DNA of 22,165 nt from Chlamydiales bacterium. GTDB lineage: Bacteria; Chlamydiota; Chlamydiia; Chlamydiales; JAACFD01. The stretch lies in NCBI GenBank assembly GCA_009937555.1, contig JAACFD010000008.1:1-22165 (forward strand), written 5' to 3'. The translations under genes were made by a program, and so were the position numbers. Under the pieces are notes generated by a model that was not told the origin of the DNA, searched no databases, and saw only the letters and a program-made list of their open reading frames with translations. This document shows, in pieces, positions 15,001 through 22,165 of the stretch. How positions within the stretch are numbered: the first letter of the stretch is position 1; each line of letters starts with the position of its first letter.

Positions 15001-18000
15001 CTTCAGGCTTTATTCTACTTAGACCAAGATTCATTCCAGAATGTGATAGGAGCTTTAAATGCATTTCAACTTGATGCATTGCTTCACTTAAATCCAAAAG
15101 TTTTCTCTGAAGAAAATATAGCTTTAGTTCCAGTAGAACGTCTTCTAGAGATGAATGAAATAAACCCATCGAATTTATCTTTTATCATTGATAAAGCTAC
15201 TTCACAGCAGGTGGGATCTATCATAGCATCTTCTGAACTTGTTGAACAAAACTGGCTTGCTAAAGTTAAGCCAGAGCAAGTGTCAGCACTCGCAAGTAAT
15301 GAGTTAATTTTAACTAGAGTAGTACCTCATTTATCTGGTGAGCAGCTTGCTGCTATTATTGAAGAAGAAGGTGAGAACACTTGGCTTGATTATAGTAAAG
15401 ATGAAGCAAGCATAGCAACCATTCTTAGTACTAAGCAATTAGAAGGGGTAAATACAGAAAACCCAGCAAAGTTAGATGCTGTGATGAAAAAACTTACAAC
15501 AAAGCAGTTAGTAGCTTTGGTTAGTGATAGTACTGTTTTTGATGGAGGCAGCAAAAACCGTCTAAAAGAGGTTTCCTTCCAGAAAATATTCGAAGTCTAT
15601 CACAGTAATCCGACTGCATTTACAAAGGTTATTCCTCAGCTAGGCTTAGAACAAATAAGAAGTTTATTTGATGACGAAGCTTACATAGATAGCTATATCA
15701 GTCTATTTTCTTCAGAGCAAATTTATGCTTTAATGCAAAAATATCCTCAAGAAATAGGAAAAGTAGTTGATCGTTTAAAATCGGGGCAAATTTCTGAACT
15801 ACTGCACCAGGAAAACTTAACACCTATCCCAGAGTTTGTAGCAGCACTGCCATTAAGTAAAATTGAGAAGGTAGCCTCAGAAGATAAAGAAGCTTTTATT
15901 ACCTTAGCAGAATCTTTAAGTGCTCAACAGGTTCAAGATCTTTTATCAAGAGACATCATTTTTAATGATAAGTCAAAAGATTTAGGCTTAGCTCAAAATA
16001 TACCTCTGGCAGTTATTGAACAAATCAATGAAAAAGATAGTGGCAGTTTTTCAAAGTTACTACCGCATTTATCAGGTGCGCATATACTGGGCATGATAGG
16101 AAAAGGAAACTTACTATTTGGAGACCTTAACCCTAATGATATAGATGAAGATAGCCAGAAAATAAAGCAGTTAACGCTTAAGCAAACTCATGAGATCTAC
16201 CAACAGAATATTAATGAATTCTATCGTTTTGTACCTTTTCTATCTGCTAATCAAATTGAAGGCTTAGTAGAGAAAGAGCCTTCTCTTTTTAGAACTGAAA
16301 GAATAGCTAGGTCGCTAAGACAAACTCAGCTTGTAGAACTCGCACAGCATAATATCAACACTTTGGCAAGTTTTGTTGATCTTCTAAGCATGAACCAAGT
16401 TTTGAATACTTTAGTGCATAGTGAAGAAAAAGCAAATGATAACTGGGTAACTTCATTAACAGAAGCGCAGCTTCAAGAGCTCTACCAGAGAGATAAAACT
16501 ACCTTTAAGCGTGTGCTACCTGTTTTTACTGTGCCGCAGTTAGCTTCTCTGATTGGAGATGGAGCGTCTTCTGGTAAAAGTTGGTTTTCTAAAGGAAGAA
16601 AAAGCTCTCAAGCAGGGATTTTAGATAATAATGAGAGTCTGATACAGGTGCTTACAGCGAGTCAGATCTCAGAGCTTGATAAAAGTAACCCTGAAAAAGT
16701 AGAAAGCTTAGTAGCTTCCTTATCTGTAGAGCAGGTGCAAGCTTTATTAGATCAGACAGATGTGATGACTAAAGAATCTGGCAAAAGAGCAAAGGGGATC
16801 ACAGTTAGAGACCTTTTAAAGATTCAATCTGAAAAACCAGCTCTATTTGACAGAGTTTTCCCATTCTTGTCACTAGGTCAAGTGAAGCAGTTATTTGACT
16901 CAAAGCAGGAGTTAAGAGGCTACATCAATAAGATGAGCTATCAGCAACTTTCTGCATACCATGCTGAGTATAATAAAGAGTTTTTAACAGCTATACCTAG
17001 TGTATCTGCAGAGCAAATGGTCCTGTTGATGGAGACTCAGGAGCTAAAGCCTGAAACTAACTGGGTAGCTAATTTAAGCCCTGAACAATTGAAAGCTTTA
17101 GCTAAAAAAGATAAGATAGAAGCTGTTATTCCGCACTTAACAGCTTATCAATTTGAAGACTTGGTGTTAAATAGTTCTCTATTTACAACAGACCAAGAAG
17201 CTATTAACAGAGTTCAGATATTGAGCTCAGGACAGATTGTTCAACTAAACCAGAAAAACCCTGGTGCTATTGACTTAGTATTAAAGCATTTTAGCTTAAA
17301 TCAAATTAGACAAATAGCAGCTAAAGACCCTGATTTCTTAAGTGAAAATAGAGTAAAAGCTCTTAATCCAAGACAGCTCGAGGTTATCAATAGTAAAGAT
17401 ATTTCAGAATCAGAAGATTACATATCTCGTTTAACCAACCAACAGCTAGCTTCTCTTGTGCAGAAAAATCAGTTCTTTACAGCTTCTAAAGATGAAAATA
17501 AGCAAAGGGTGCACGCTCTAACCCAGACTCACCTAAACTACATGAGTAAAGAGCAACCTGAGTTTTTAGAAAGAACTATTAAAGATCTTAGCTTTTCTCA
17601 GTTAAAGCATCTTGTATTAACAACATCGTTTTTAACACATGATACTCAAGCATTAAAAAGAATGTCATTCTTGGGAACTGAGCAGATTATTGATCTCTAC
17701 AGAAAGATGAACTTCTTTAAAGAAGGTAAGCGTGCAGAAGCACTTTTACATCAGCTAGAGAATGCTCAGTTAATAGATTTAGCAGCTAAAGATAGTATCA
17801 CATTTGACGCTCTGTTTTCTTCATTAAGTGTAGAGCAAGTGGTTGATTTACTAAATGATCCATCAAAGCCTGTTACAGTTAAACATGTGCGTTCTATGAA
17901 TTTAAGCATGTTAAGTGAGTTAAGCACTCGTAAAACTGCAGCTATGTCTTATCCACAAAAGATGTACTTTGATGAGCTAATGAAGTTTTTAAATGGGGAG

Positions 18001-20535
18001 CAAGTATCTATTCTATTTGAAAAAACTTCAGTGCTTAAAGAGAGCTTTGGTGATAAACCTCGCCTTCAATATCTAGAAGCAGCTCAGATAGAGCCAATAG
18101 CAGATAAGCAACCTGAGGTATTCCAAGAAATGGTTGCAGCTCTTAGCATAGAGCAACTAGCTGACCTTATTCAGAAAACAGGGGTGTTTACTAGCGCAGA
18201 CAGTGCTAAAGATATGGTGGAGAAACTTTCCCATGAGCAACTCAGAGAGTTAAATAGGCATAATGAAGAGCTTATGAGTCAAATTGTCCGAAACTTAAAC
18301 CTCGCTCAACTTGATGCTACTTACCGCTTTAGTCATAGTAAAGCATCTGCAGGGCAGTGGACATCCTATCTAAATCTTCAGCAAGTAGAATCAATTGGTA
18401 AAGTAGCTCCTCAGTTTATTACTAAAGTTATTCCTTATTTAACTTCAGGACAAATTCTTCAGTTAATGGAGAGCACCTCTCTTTTCCAAAATGCTACTTA
18501 TAGCAAGCTATATGTCCAAAATATGACCATTAAGCAGGTAAAAGAGATATCAGAGGCTAATGAAAGCTACTTTAACCAGATTATTGGACAGTTATCAAAT
18601 CAACAGGTAGCTAGTTTAATGGAGATGGAGGAGAGTAGCAGCTCTAAGCGTTCGGGTGGTTTATTTTCTCAATTATTTAAGAGAAAATCTTCTTCAAGGA
18701 AAAGTGACTCTGATAGCAGCGGTGTCTTAGCTCAAATACCAAGTAGAGTACAGTATCTAACGGTCTCACACTTAGATCATATTTATGCTAATGATAAGGA
18801 TAAGTTCTGGGAACTTGTTCCTAAATTAAATGCTTACCAGCTTTCTCAAGTTGTAAAAGAGAGTAAACTGTTTAAGCAGCAGCGTGTAGCTGGAAGTCTA
18901 GCTAATTCTCTAGAGCAAGACCAACTAGAAGAGCTTTTAGAGGATAATCCAGACGAATTTAAATCACTAATTGTCTATTTGGATGGAAGGCAGTTGCAAA
19001 AGCTTGTAAGTAGCGCAAAGCTTTTTAGTAGCCAAGTACCTACTAAAGATTTAGTTCATCAATTAATGCTATCTCAAGTAGAGGATCTAGGGAAGGTTTC
19101 TACTAAGTCTTTTGCCTCTTTACTTCGTTATTTAAGTGTTGAGCAGCTATCAGATGTTATTGAGAAAACCCCTCTTTTGACAGAAGATACAAACGCTCCT
19201 TTTTACTTGCAGTACTTAACGTCACACCAAGTGTTGAAGTTACGTGATCAAGAGTCAGATAGCTTTGCTAAGCTAGTGAGAGTAATGGACACTAGGCAGA
19301 TTGTTAGTCTGCTAGACATGAAGAATACTCCATTAACAGCACAGTACTTGCAGCGTTTAAGTACAAACCAACTGGAGAGCTTAAGTGTTGGGCAGCGTAA
19401 GACATTTATGCTAGTCTTTAGTCAACTTAGCCCAGAACAGTTAAATGAGCTATTTACTCGTTCAACAGTATTTAAAAGCTTAAAAGATAAGCAGTCATTA
19501 GTTCTTAGCCTTCACTCTAGCCAATTAACTAGACTTGGAGAGGATTATCAAGAAGCTTTTAAAGAAGTGGTTCCTCATCTTAGTGGAGCTCAAGTAGCCA
19601 CACTTATACATGTTACTCAGGAGGCTAAAAAGAGCTTTATAGGTAAGGTGTTAGATAAGGTAAGTGAGCGAAAAATGAGAGGCGTAATGGGCGCAGAGCT
19701 AAGTTACATTCGCGCCTTATCTGCTAAACAATTAGAGGAATTAAACGGAGTTAATTCTAATAAATTTGACAGTATAGCTTCTGGGTTTAGTAGTAAACAA
19801 ATCGCTGATTTAGTTGATCAGACAACTACCCTCTCAGGAGGACAAGGAGCTGAGCGTTTAAATGTGTTTGCTCCTAGTCAGTTTGTAAGCTTAGCTGATA
19901 CTCAAGCCGCCAGTTTGGAAAAACTATTAAGTCAAATGAGTGCAAAACAAATTAATGACCTAAACAGTAGCAGTAATTTGTTAACTACTCATAAACAAGC
20001 CGCAAGATTTGTTAATACTTTAGATGTGGGTCAGCTAAGAGAGCTTTCTAACCGTTATCCTGAAACTTTTGATAGAGTTCTCTCTAATGTTGGAGAACCT
20101 ATTGTGAATCGCTTGATTAAGGATTCGGATACAGACTTTACGCCACACTTTGTAATGTCTTTAAATTTTGACCAGTTGAAGGTGATGCACCAATATAATC
20201 CTGTCAACTTTAAGAAAGCGTTTACTTACTTCAACATTAATCAAATTGCTAATTTTATTGAGCGTTCAGACCTTTTAACAGCTGATAAGAGTGCAAAAGA
20301 AAGAGTGAGCATCTTAACTTTAGGGCAACTTCAAGAGCTTAATGCTATAAACCCTAAGCTATTTGATGCTATTATTTCTAATTTAACTTCAGACCAGCTA
20401 GAGGGCATTGTAAAGAGCAATACACGCCTCATGACACAAGAGCGTATTCAAAGGTTAACAGATAAGCAGTTAAGTGAGCTTACTGTACTACCTAATGAGT
20501 TTAAAAATCTTTCAAGGCAAAAAGCAGGTTCTTAA
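12004..20535 (+). CDS. Giant TolC-like outer-membrane factor fused to a long helical-repeat domain
   Basis: A single uninterrupted frame of 2843 residues. Residues 1-23 are an export signal ending in T-I-S-C23, an imperfect lipobox, so it may be a lipoprotein like OprM-type channels. Residues about 45-480 are a TolC/OEP domain. They start with L-K-L-Q-D-I-L-N-V-A-F-K-R-N-L and carry two long helical hairpins with short strand regions (L-L-D-F-G at about 155). They end in a final helix with D-I-L-E-L-E-S-E-A-L. At about 485-545 there is an acidic linker. From 546 to the end there are about 90 degenerate half-repeats of L-[S/T]-x-x-Q-[L/I/V]-x-x-L. Normal TolC proteins have 430-500 residues. 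In known channels the C-terminus faces the periplasm, so the repeat arm would be periplasmic. AAAGGG precedes the ATG. Adaptor genes follow after 17 bp. No frameshift or stop is seen. Confidence 0.8.
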   Translation: MKHSKYITRTLLTSFYVLATISCSKNQLDGKQLREANTKKDTQILYSRVNLPDKPLKLQDILNVAFKRNLNLLAYEQEYLMEKETAIRSQLAKLPQVNVSGEMQHRFNRAGSLSGGSSGVTSSSFSSSTPRNTRKADVQYLFSLLDFGVTHYRFKQAKNRFHILAQKHKRLKQNLIMDLTTAYWQAVIAQKATEGAEIVLALTEKRQRDLQKQVKHKLVPEIEGLENKRRLLETQLRLKSYKKELDDSKAQLLQLMGLPPSTEFDVAYEDVQLRKPEDIDVKQLEELAMLHRPELYTSDLEEKVDADEVRASIASMFPNVTILGGHFFDHSPFLENNYWNTVGSRALWNILSIPTNDKTITIAKHKKKMSETTRLNTSVGVISQVHLAHLEFKDAWEQYKLATSLFETKERLLEVGRLEQKQGVFDAADILELESEALFSEIFATTTFAELQMSLARMGNSIGDPLAFVEINLDDLDLSYADMVNFDVDRRKAEQWAYAKSDYGLEDEYEDPLIEIAISEEEQARRKQLLASAQNREYFESTLPALTPEQLKHTVSYTTLFTTDEKASDRVSKLSLEQIIGLKKESRKAFHDIVPGLSGSQVKELVVEDPTIFGSTDIAQLQANQLVDLYRVDASSLDSIMPQITPVQLAALMRNDNFTSIPGAQEKVRKLSQDQLELVYSVDAKLFRKIVKILSGDQVVSLIGRESNTRGIVTKWSQNNLPGILDSDVSLITLLDAHQLEYLAVNAPEKFELIDHQLSVDQVRGLIRETSVLDMGASTARIVAQLPEHVMLEMFSKDAIAFEKVIPLLSAPQLDFFIQKQNVFNNNERAAERTSKLAVEQIVQLKQIHPESFQDITQNFSGRQLLEIFAKGDSAKRGEMVKVLSNKQILEIHQSDPSLFTNILGFFDKSQLVDLIYNSPSFISDPQAPQYIQSLTNYQVEGLKNTSHVAFAALIPHMTEFQILDLLKSDEMAMSRPVTSVEDPGLRPELLAHSMSASQLQALFYLDQDSFQNVIGALNAFQLDALLHLNPKVFSEENIALVPVERLLEMNEINPSNLSFIIDKATSQQVGSIIASSELVEQNWLAKVKPEQVSALASNELILTRVVPHLSGEQLAAIIEEEGENTWLDYSKDEASIATILSTKQLEGVNTENPAKLDAVMKKLTTKQLVALVSDSTVFDGGSKNRLKEVSFQKIFEVYHSNPTAFTKVIPQLGLEQIRSLFDDEAYIDSYISLFSSEQIYALMQKYPQEIGKVVDRLKSGQISELLHQENLTPIPEFVAALPLSKIEKVASEDKEAFITLAESLSAQQVQDLLSRDIIFNDKSKDLGLAQNIPLAVIEQINEKDSGSFSKLLPHLSGAHILGMIGKGNLLFGDLNPNDIDEDSQKIKQLTLKQTHEIYQQNINEFYRFVPFLSANQIEGLVEKEPSLFRTERIARSLRQTQLVELAQHNINTLASFVDLLSMNQVLNTLVHSEEKANDNWVTSLTEAQLQELYQRDKTTFKRVLPVFTVPQLASLIGDGASSGKSWFSKGRKSSQAGILDNNESLIQVLTASQISELDKSNPEKVESLVASLSVEQVQALLDQTDVMTKESGKRAKGITVRDLLKIQSEKPALFDRVFPFLSLGQVKQLFDSKQELRGYINKMSYQQLSAYHAEYNKEFLTAIPSVSAEQMVLLMETQELKPETNWVANLSPEQLKALAKKDKIEAVIPHLTAYQFEDLVLNSSLFTTDQEAINRVQILSSGQIVQLNQKNPGAIDLVLKHFSLNQIRQIAAKDPDFLSENRVKALNPRQLEVINSKDISESEDYISRLTNQQLASLVQKNQFFTASKDENKQRVHALTQTHLNYMSKEQPEFLERTIKDLSFSQLKHLVLTTSFLTHDTQALKRMSFLGTEQIIDLYRKMNFFKEGKRAEALLHQLENAQLIDLAAKDSITFDALFSSLSVEQVVDLLNDPSKPVTVKHVRSMNLSMLSELSTRKTAAMSYPQKMYFDELMKFLNGEQVSILFEKTSVLKESFGDKPRLQYLEAAQIEPIADKQPEVFQEMVAALSIEQLADLIQKTGVFTSADSAKDMVEKLSHEQLRELNRHNEELMSQIVRNLNLAQLDATYRFSHSKASAGQWTSYLNLQQVESIGKVAPQFITKVIPYLTSGQILQLMESTSLFQNATYSKLYVQNMTIKQVKEISEANESYFNQIIGQLSNQQVASLMEMEESSSSKRSGGLFSQLFKRKSSSRKSDSDSSGVLAQIPSRVQYLTVSHLDHIYANDKDKFWELVPKLNAYQLSQVVKESKLFKQQRVAGSLANSLEQDQLEELLEDNPDEFKSLIVYLDGRQLQKLVSSAKLFSSQVPTKDLVHQLMLSQVEDLGKVSTKSFASLLRYLSVEQLSDVIEKTPLLTEDTNAPFYLQYLTSHQVLKLRDQESDSFAKLVRVMDTRQIVSLLDMKNTPLTAQYLQRLSTNQLESLSVGQRKTFMLVFSQLSPEQLNELFTRSTVFKSLKDKQSLVLSLHSSQLTRLGEDYQEAFKEVVPHLSGAQVATLIHVTQEAKKSFIGKVLDKVSERKMRGVMGAELSYIRALSAKQLEELNGVNSNKFDSIASGFSSKQIADLVDQTTTLSGGQGAERLNVFAPSQFVSLADTQAASLEKLLSQMSAKQINDLNSSSNLLTTHKQAARFVNTLDVGQLRELSNRYPETFDRVLSNVGEPIVNRLIKDSDTDFTPHFVMSLNFDQLKVMHQYNPVNFKKAFTYFNINQIANFIERSDLLTADKSAKERVSILTLGQLQELNAINPKLFDAIISNLTSDQLEGIVKSNTRLMTQERIQRLTDKQLSELTVLPNEFKNLSRQKAGS
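13639..20510 (+). repeat. About 90 half-repeats (about 45 pairs) of an L-S-x-x-Q helical motif, inside the TolC fusion
   Basis: Protein-level tandem repeats covering residues 546 to about 2836. Two alternating half-units can be recognised. Unit A is about 22 residues: L-S-x-E-Q-I-x-x-L, then N/D-P/K-x-x-F-x-x-V-I-P. Unit B is about 28 residues: L-S-x-x-Q-L-x-x-L-I, then L-F-T, a short charged stretch with Ala, and R-V. The pair is about 51 residues. The anchors, counted by eye, come to about 90, with some degenerate (for example V-P-V-E-R, M-N-L-S-M). Copies are very divergent and no long identical DNA stretch is evident, so the array is old rather than recently expanded. An alpha-solenoid is the expected fold. 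Confidence 0.8.
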
Positions 20536-20541
20536 GGAGTT

Positions 20542-20549
20542 AAGGAGGT
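20542..20549 (+). promoter_or_regulatory. Strong ribosome binding site that decides a TTG start
   Basis: AAGGAGGT, a perfect Shine-Dalgarno, lies 3 bases before TTG at 20553. A second, weaker AAGGAG is at 20534-20539. There is no ATG that would keep the signal peptide of the adaptor, so the TTG start is supported. Confidence 0.65.
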
Positions 20550-20552
20550 ATT

Positions 20553-21299
20553 TTGAAACAGTTTGTTTATACTTTATTGCTAAGCTTAAGTAGTTTTGCA
20601 TTTGCTAATACTCCGGTAGAACATGGTTTTGATTCTTTTCGTGAAGATCATAGAGTTGTTTTAACAGCACGTCATAGAACAGTATTGTCCTCTCAAGTTT
20701 CCTCTGTAGTAACAGAAATAAAGAAACAAATGGGTGAGAAGTTTAAAGAAGGTGATGTTCTACTACAGCTAGATGATGTAGTTTTCTATTCAGAAGAAAC
20801 TAAAGCCTTAGCTACTTTAGAAAGAGCTAAGGTGAGGCTTGAGGCAACAGAGCGTTTATTTAAAGATGACGCCTCATCTCTATTAGAGTTAAAAGAGGCT
20901 CAAATGGATGCCGCTGCTGCTGAATCAGAACTAGTTCATGCAACTAAAACCCTTACAGCATGTGCTATAAAAGCACCGTATGATGGTGAGATAGTAGATG
21001 TTTTTACAGACCTTCATGAAATGGTACAGCCTGGTGAAGAGCTAGTTGAAGTAATAGAATCTAGTGTTTTAATAGGGAAAATTCTTCTTCCTTCTGATGA
21101 GTTACCTTATGTTAAAAACGGTATTGAGCTTGATGTTGAGATTCAAGAACTTGGTGTAGTGGTTAAGGCTAAGGTAAGTAATGTAGGTGCTGTTATTGAC
21201 CCTGTTAGCTCTATGGTAAAAGTATACGTAGAAATTGAAAATTCTGAAGGCTTACTTAAGCCGGGGATGATTGGTAAAACGCGGATAAGAAAGGCTTAG
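20553..21299 (+). CDS. Periplasmic adaptor (membrane fusion) protein, HlyD/RND-adaptor type
   Basis: Adaptor of 248 residues that would link an inner-membrane partner to the TolC-like channel. It starts at TTG. An N-terminal signal peptide of about 18 residues (hydrophobic L/S/F core, F-A-N) suggests export without a membrane anchor, or a cleaved one. The lipoyl halves are at about 43-75 (L-S-S-Q-V-S-S-V-V, G-D-V-L-L-Q-L-D-D) and 134-165 (I-K-A-P-Y-D-G-E-I-V, P-G-E-E-L-V-E-V). A short coiled coil lies between (about 78-130), and beta-barrel strands follow to G-M-I-G-K-T-R-I. At 248 residues it is shorter than typical HlyD (350-450) and has a small hairpin. It lies 17 bp after the TolC fusion and 3 bp before the GAF adaptor, so it is in the same operon. 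Confidence 0.82.
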   Translation: MKQFVYTLLLSLSSFAFANTPVEHGFDSFREDHRVVLTARHRTVLSSQVSSVVTEIKKQMGEKFKEGDVLLQLDDVVFYSEETKALATLERAKVRLEATERLFKDDASSLLELKEAQMDAAAAESELVHATKTLTACAIKAPYDGEIVDVFTDLHEMVQPGEELVEVIESSVLIGKILLPSDELPYVKNGIELDVEIQELGVVVKAKVSNVGAVIDPVSSMVKVYVEIENSEGLLKPGMIGKTRIRKA

Positions 21300-21302
21300 A
21301 TT

Positions 21303-22165
21303 ATGTCCTCAGATTCCGAACACACAGCTGTAGAAATTCTTGCTACACTTAATAGGCTTTCATTAAGTGCTTGTGGAAGTAAAGAAAAGCAGTCTCTAAT
21401 TTTTCTAATACTAAATGAGACAGTTCGTGTGGCTAAGTATGATCGAGCAGTACTGTGGCAATTTAACCAAGATACCTTTTCTCTTTTAGGAGTATCTGGT
21501 CAAGCAAGGATTAATCAAACTACTGACTATGCTACTTTATGGAAAGAGCTTATTGATGATCTTAAGACTCCAAATACTCTTCAAGAAATTAATAGAGAGA
21601 GTTTTTTAGATAAAGAAGCTCAATGGCAACAGCTCCAGGAAAATGAGGGCGGGGCAAATGTTGTCTGGGTACCTATATTTACGAATGAAAAGCTTAGTTT
21701 AGGTCTTTGGCTTGAGCGCTGGGGAGGGAAAGAGTGGCAAAAAGAGGAATTAGATTTAGTTAATTTCCTTTCTCAAGCTTATGGGGTTGCATGGGAAAAG
21801 TATGCTCCTAAATTTGCCCACAATTTAATGTTAAAAAGGAATATTTTGTTTTTCTGCGCCTTTGTAGTAGCAAGTTTATTTCTTATTCATGTTCCTCTAA
21901 GAATTGTAGCTCCCTGTGAAATTGTTCCTAAAGATCCTATGATGATTACAGCCCCTCTTGAAGGTGTCATTTCTGAGGTTGTAGTAAAACCAGGTGAAGA
22001 AGTCTTAGAGGGAGCCCCTCTGTTACTATATGATAAGCGCGTACCTATCCAAGACCACAAAGTTGCTCAGAAGTCTTTGCAAATAGCCAGGACAGAATAT
22101 GAGCGCGCTTCTACTTTAGCCTTTAGAGACAAAGAAACTCTTTCTGATGTCGCTATCTTACAATT
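21303..22165 (+). CDS. GAF-transmembrane-HlyD adaptor, 3' end outside the window
   Basis: I translated this frame by hand from ATG 21303. It stays open for 287 codons to the window end. Residues about 8-170 look like a GAF domain: helical start, Y-D-R-A-V-L-W-Q-F near 47-55, V-P-I-F at about 125, and a final helix with E-L-D-L-V-N-F-L-S-Q-A-Y-G-V-A. One transmembrane segment follows at about 180-197. A periplasmic lipoyl half comes next (I-T-A-P-L-E-G-V-I-S-E-V-V-V-K-P-G-E-E-V), then the start of a coiled-coil helix. The protein thus places a cytoplasmic GAF sensor on a periplasmic adaptor. It starts 3 bp after the preceding adaptor gene. The second lipoyl half and barrel are expected beyond 22165. 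No ATPase or pump domain is seen. Confidence 0.8.
   Translation, partial: MSSDSEHTAVEILATLNRLSLSACGSKEKQSLIFLILNETVRVAKYDRAVLWQFNQDTFSLLGVSGQARINQTTDYATLWKELIDDLKTPNTLQEINRESFLDKEAQWQQLQENEGGANVVWVPIFTNEKLSLGLWLERWGGKEWQKEELDLVNFLSQAYGVAWEKYAPKFAHNLMLKRNILFFCAFVVASLFLIHVPLRIVAPCEIVPKDPMMITAPLEGVISEVVVKPGEEVLEGAPLLLYDKRVPIQDHKVAQKSLQIARTEYERASTLAFRDKETLSDVAILQ

Noticed and set aside
12004..20535. Resemblance of the repeat start L-T-P-E-Q / L-S-x-E-Q-I-V to the first helix of TAL-effector and Bat-type DNA-binding repeats
   Set aside because: The match is limited to a common helix-cap pattern. Unit lengths alternate (about 22 and 28) instead of a fixed 33-35, no repeat-variable diresidue pattern is seen, and the signal peptide and TolC domain place the protein in the envelope.
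1..22165. CRISPR arrays, insertion sequences, tRNA and rRNA genes
   Set aside because: No direct-repeat/spacer arrays, transposase-like frames, tRNA T-loop/CCA patterns or rRNA motifs were noticed on either strand by eye.

Overview
The window is AT-rich bacterial DNA that reads as a member of the phylum Chlamydiae, most likely an environmental (Parachlamydia-, Simkania- or Rhabdochlamydia-like) lineage. This rests on protein families and gene order. A ribonuclease Z gene is followed by a xerC with the enlarged chlamydial N-terminal region. A coiled-coil/zinc-ribbon protein resembles CT398. A long, insertion-bearing glyA is followed by clpP and dapF and then a convergent UPF0158-family gene, which matches CT432-CT431-CT430-CT429 of Chlamydia trachomatis as I remember it. 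A folE gene is present, which I do not expect in the reduced pathogenic Chlamydia. The assignment is from memory of family features, not from a search.

Layout. Bases 1-3994 (+): the end of a small membrane protein, rnz, xerC, a SpoU/TrmH-type RNA methyltransferase and folE. Bases 4009-5151 (-): the CT398-like gene, whose stop codon abuts the 5' end of the RNase P RNA gene rnpB. Bases 5298-8402 (+): promoter, glyA, clpP, dapF. Bases 8404-9375 (-): a UPF0158 protein with two AT-hook motifs. Bases 9376-9621 hold no convincing protein gene; they contain a structured element on the minus strand that ends in a U-run, and a promoter-like sequence for the UPF0158 gene.

The accessory part is 9622-22165. 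A 718-residue protein on the minus strand joins a PqqD-like N-terminus, a site-2-protease (M50) membrane domain with HECGH, and a HlyD-type periplasmic adaptor. Divergent from it is a tight plus-strand operon. It begins with a 2843-residue protein made of a TolC-like outer-membrane-factor domain followed by about 2300 residues of degenerate helical repeats (about 90 half-repeats by eye). Next comes a small HlyD-like adaptor with a signal peptide and a TTG start. Last is a GAF-transmembrane-lipoyl/HlyD protein cut by the window end.

Taken together, the right half looks like an envelope-spanning export or processing apparatus: an outer-membrane channel with a giant, presumably periplasmic, solenoid; three different adaptor proteins; and an intramembrane protease in place of a visible ABC or RND pump. 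The solenoid-fused TolC protein is the best candidate here for something undescribed. The energy source and cargo are not visible and may lie beyond base 22165.
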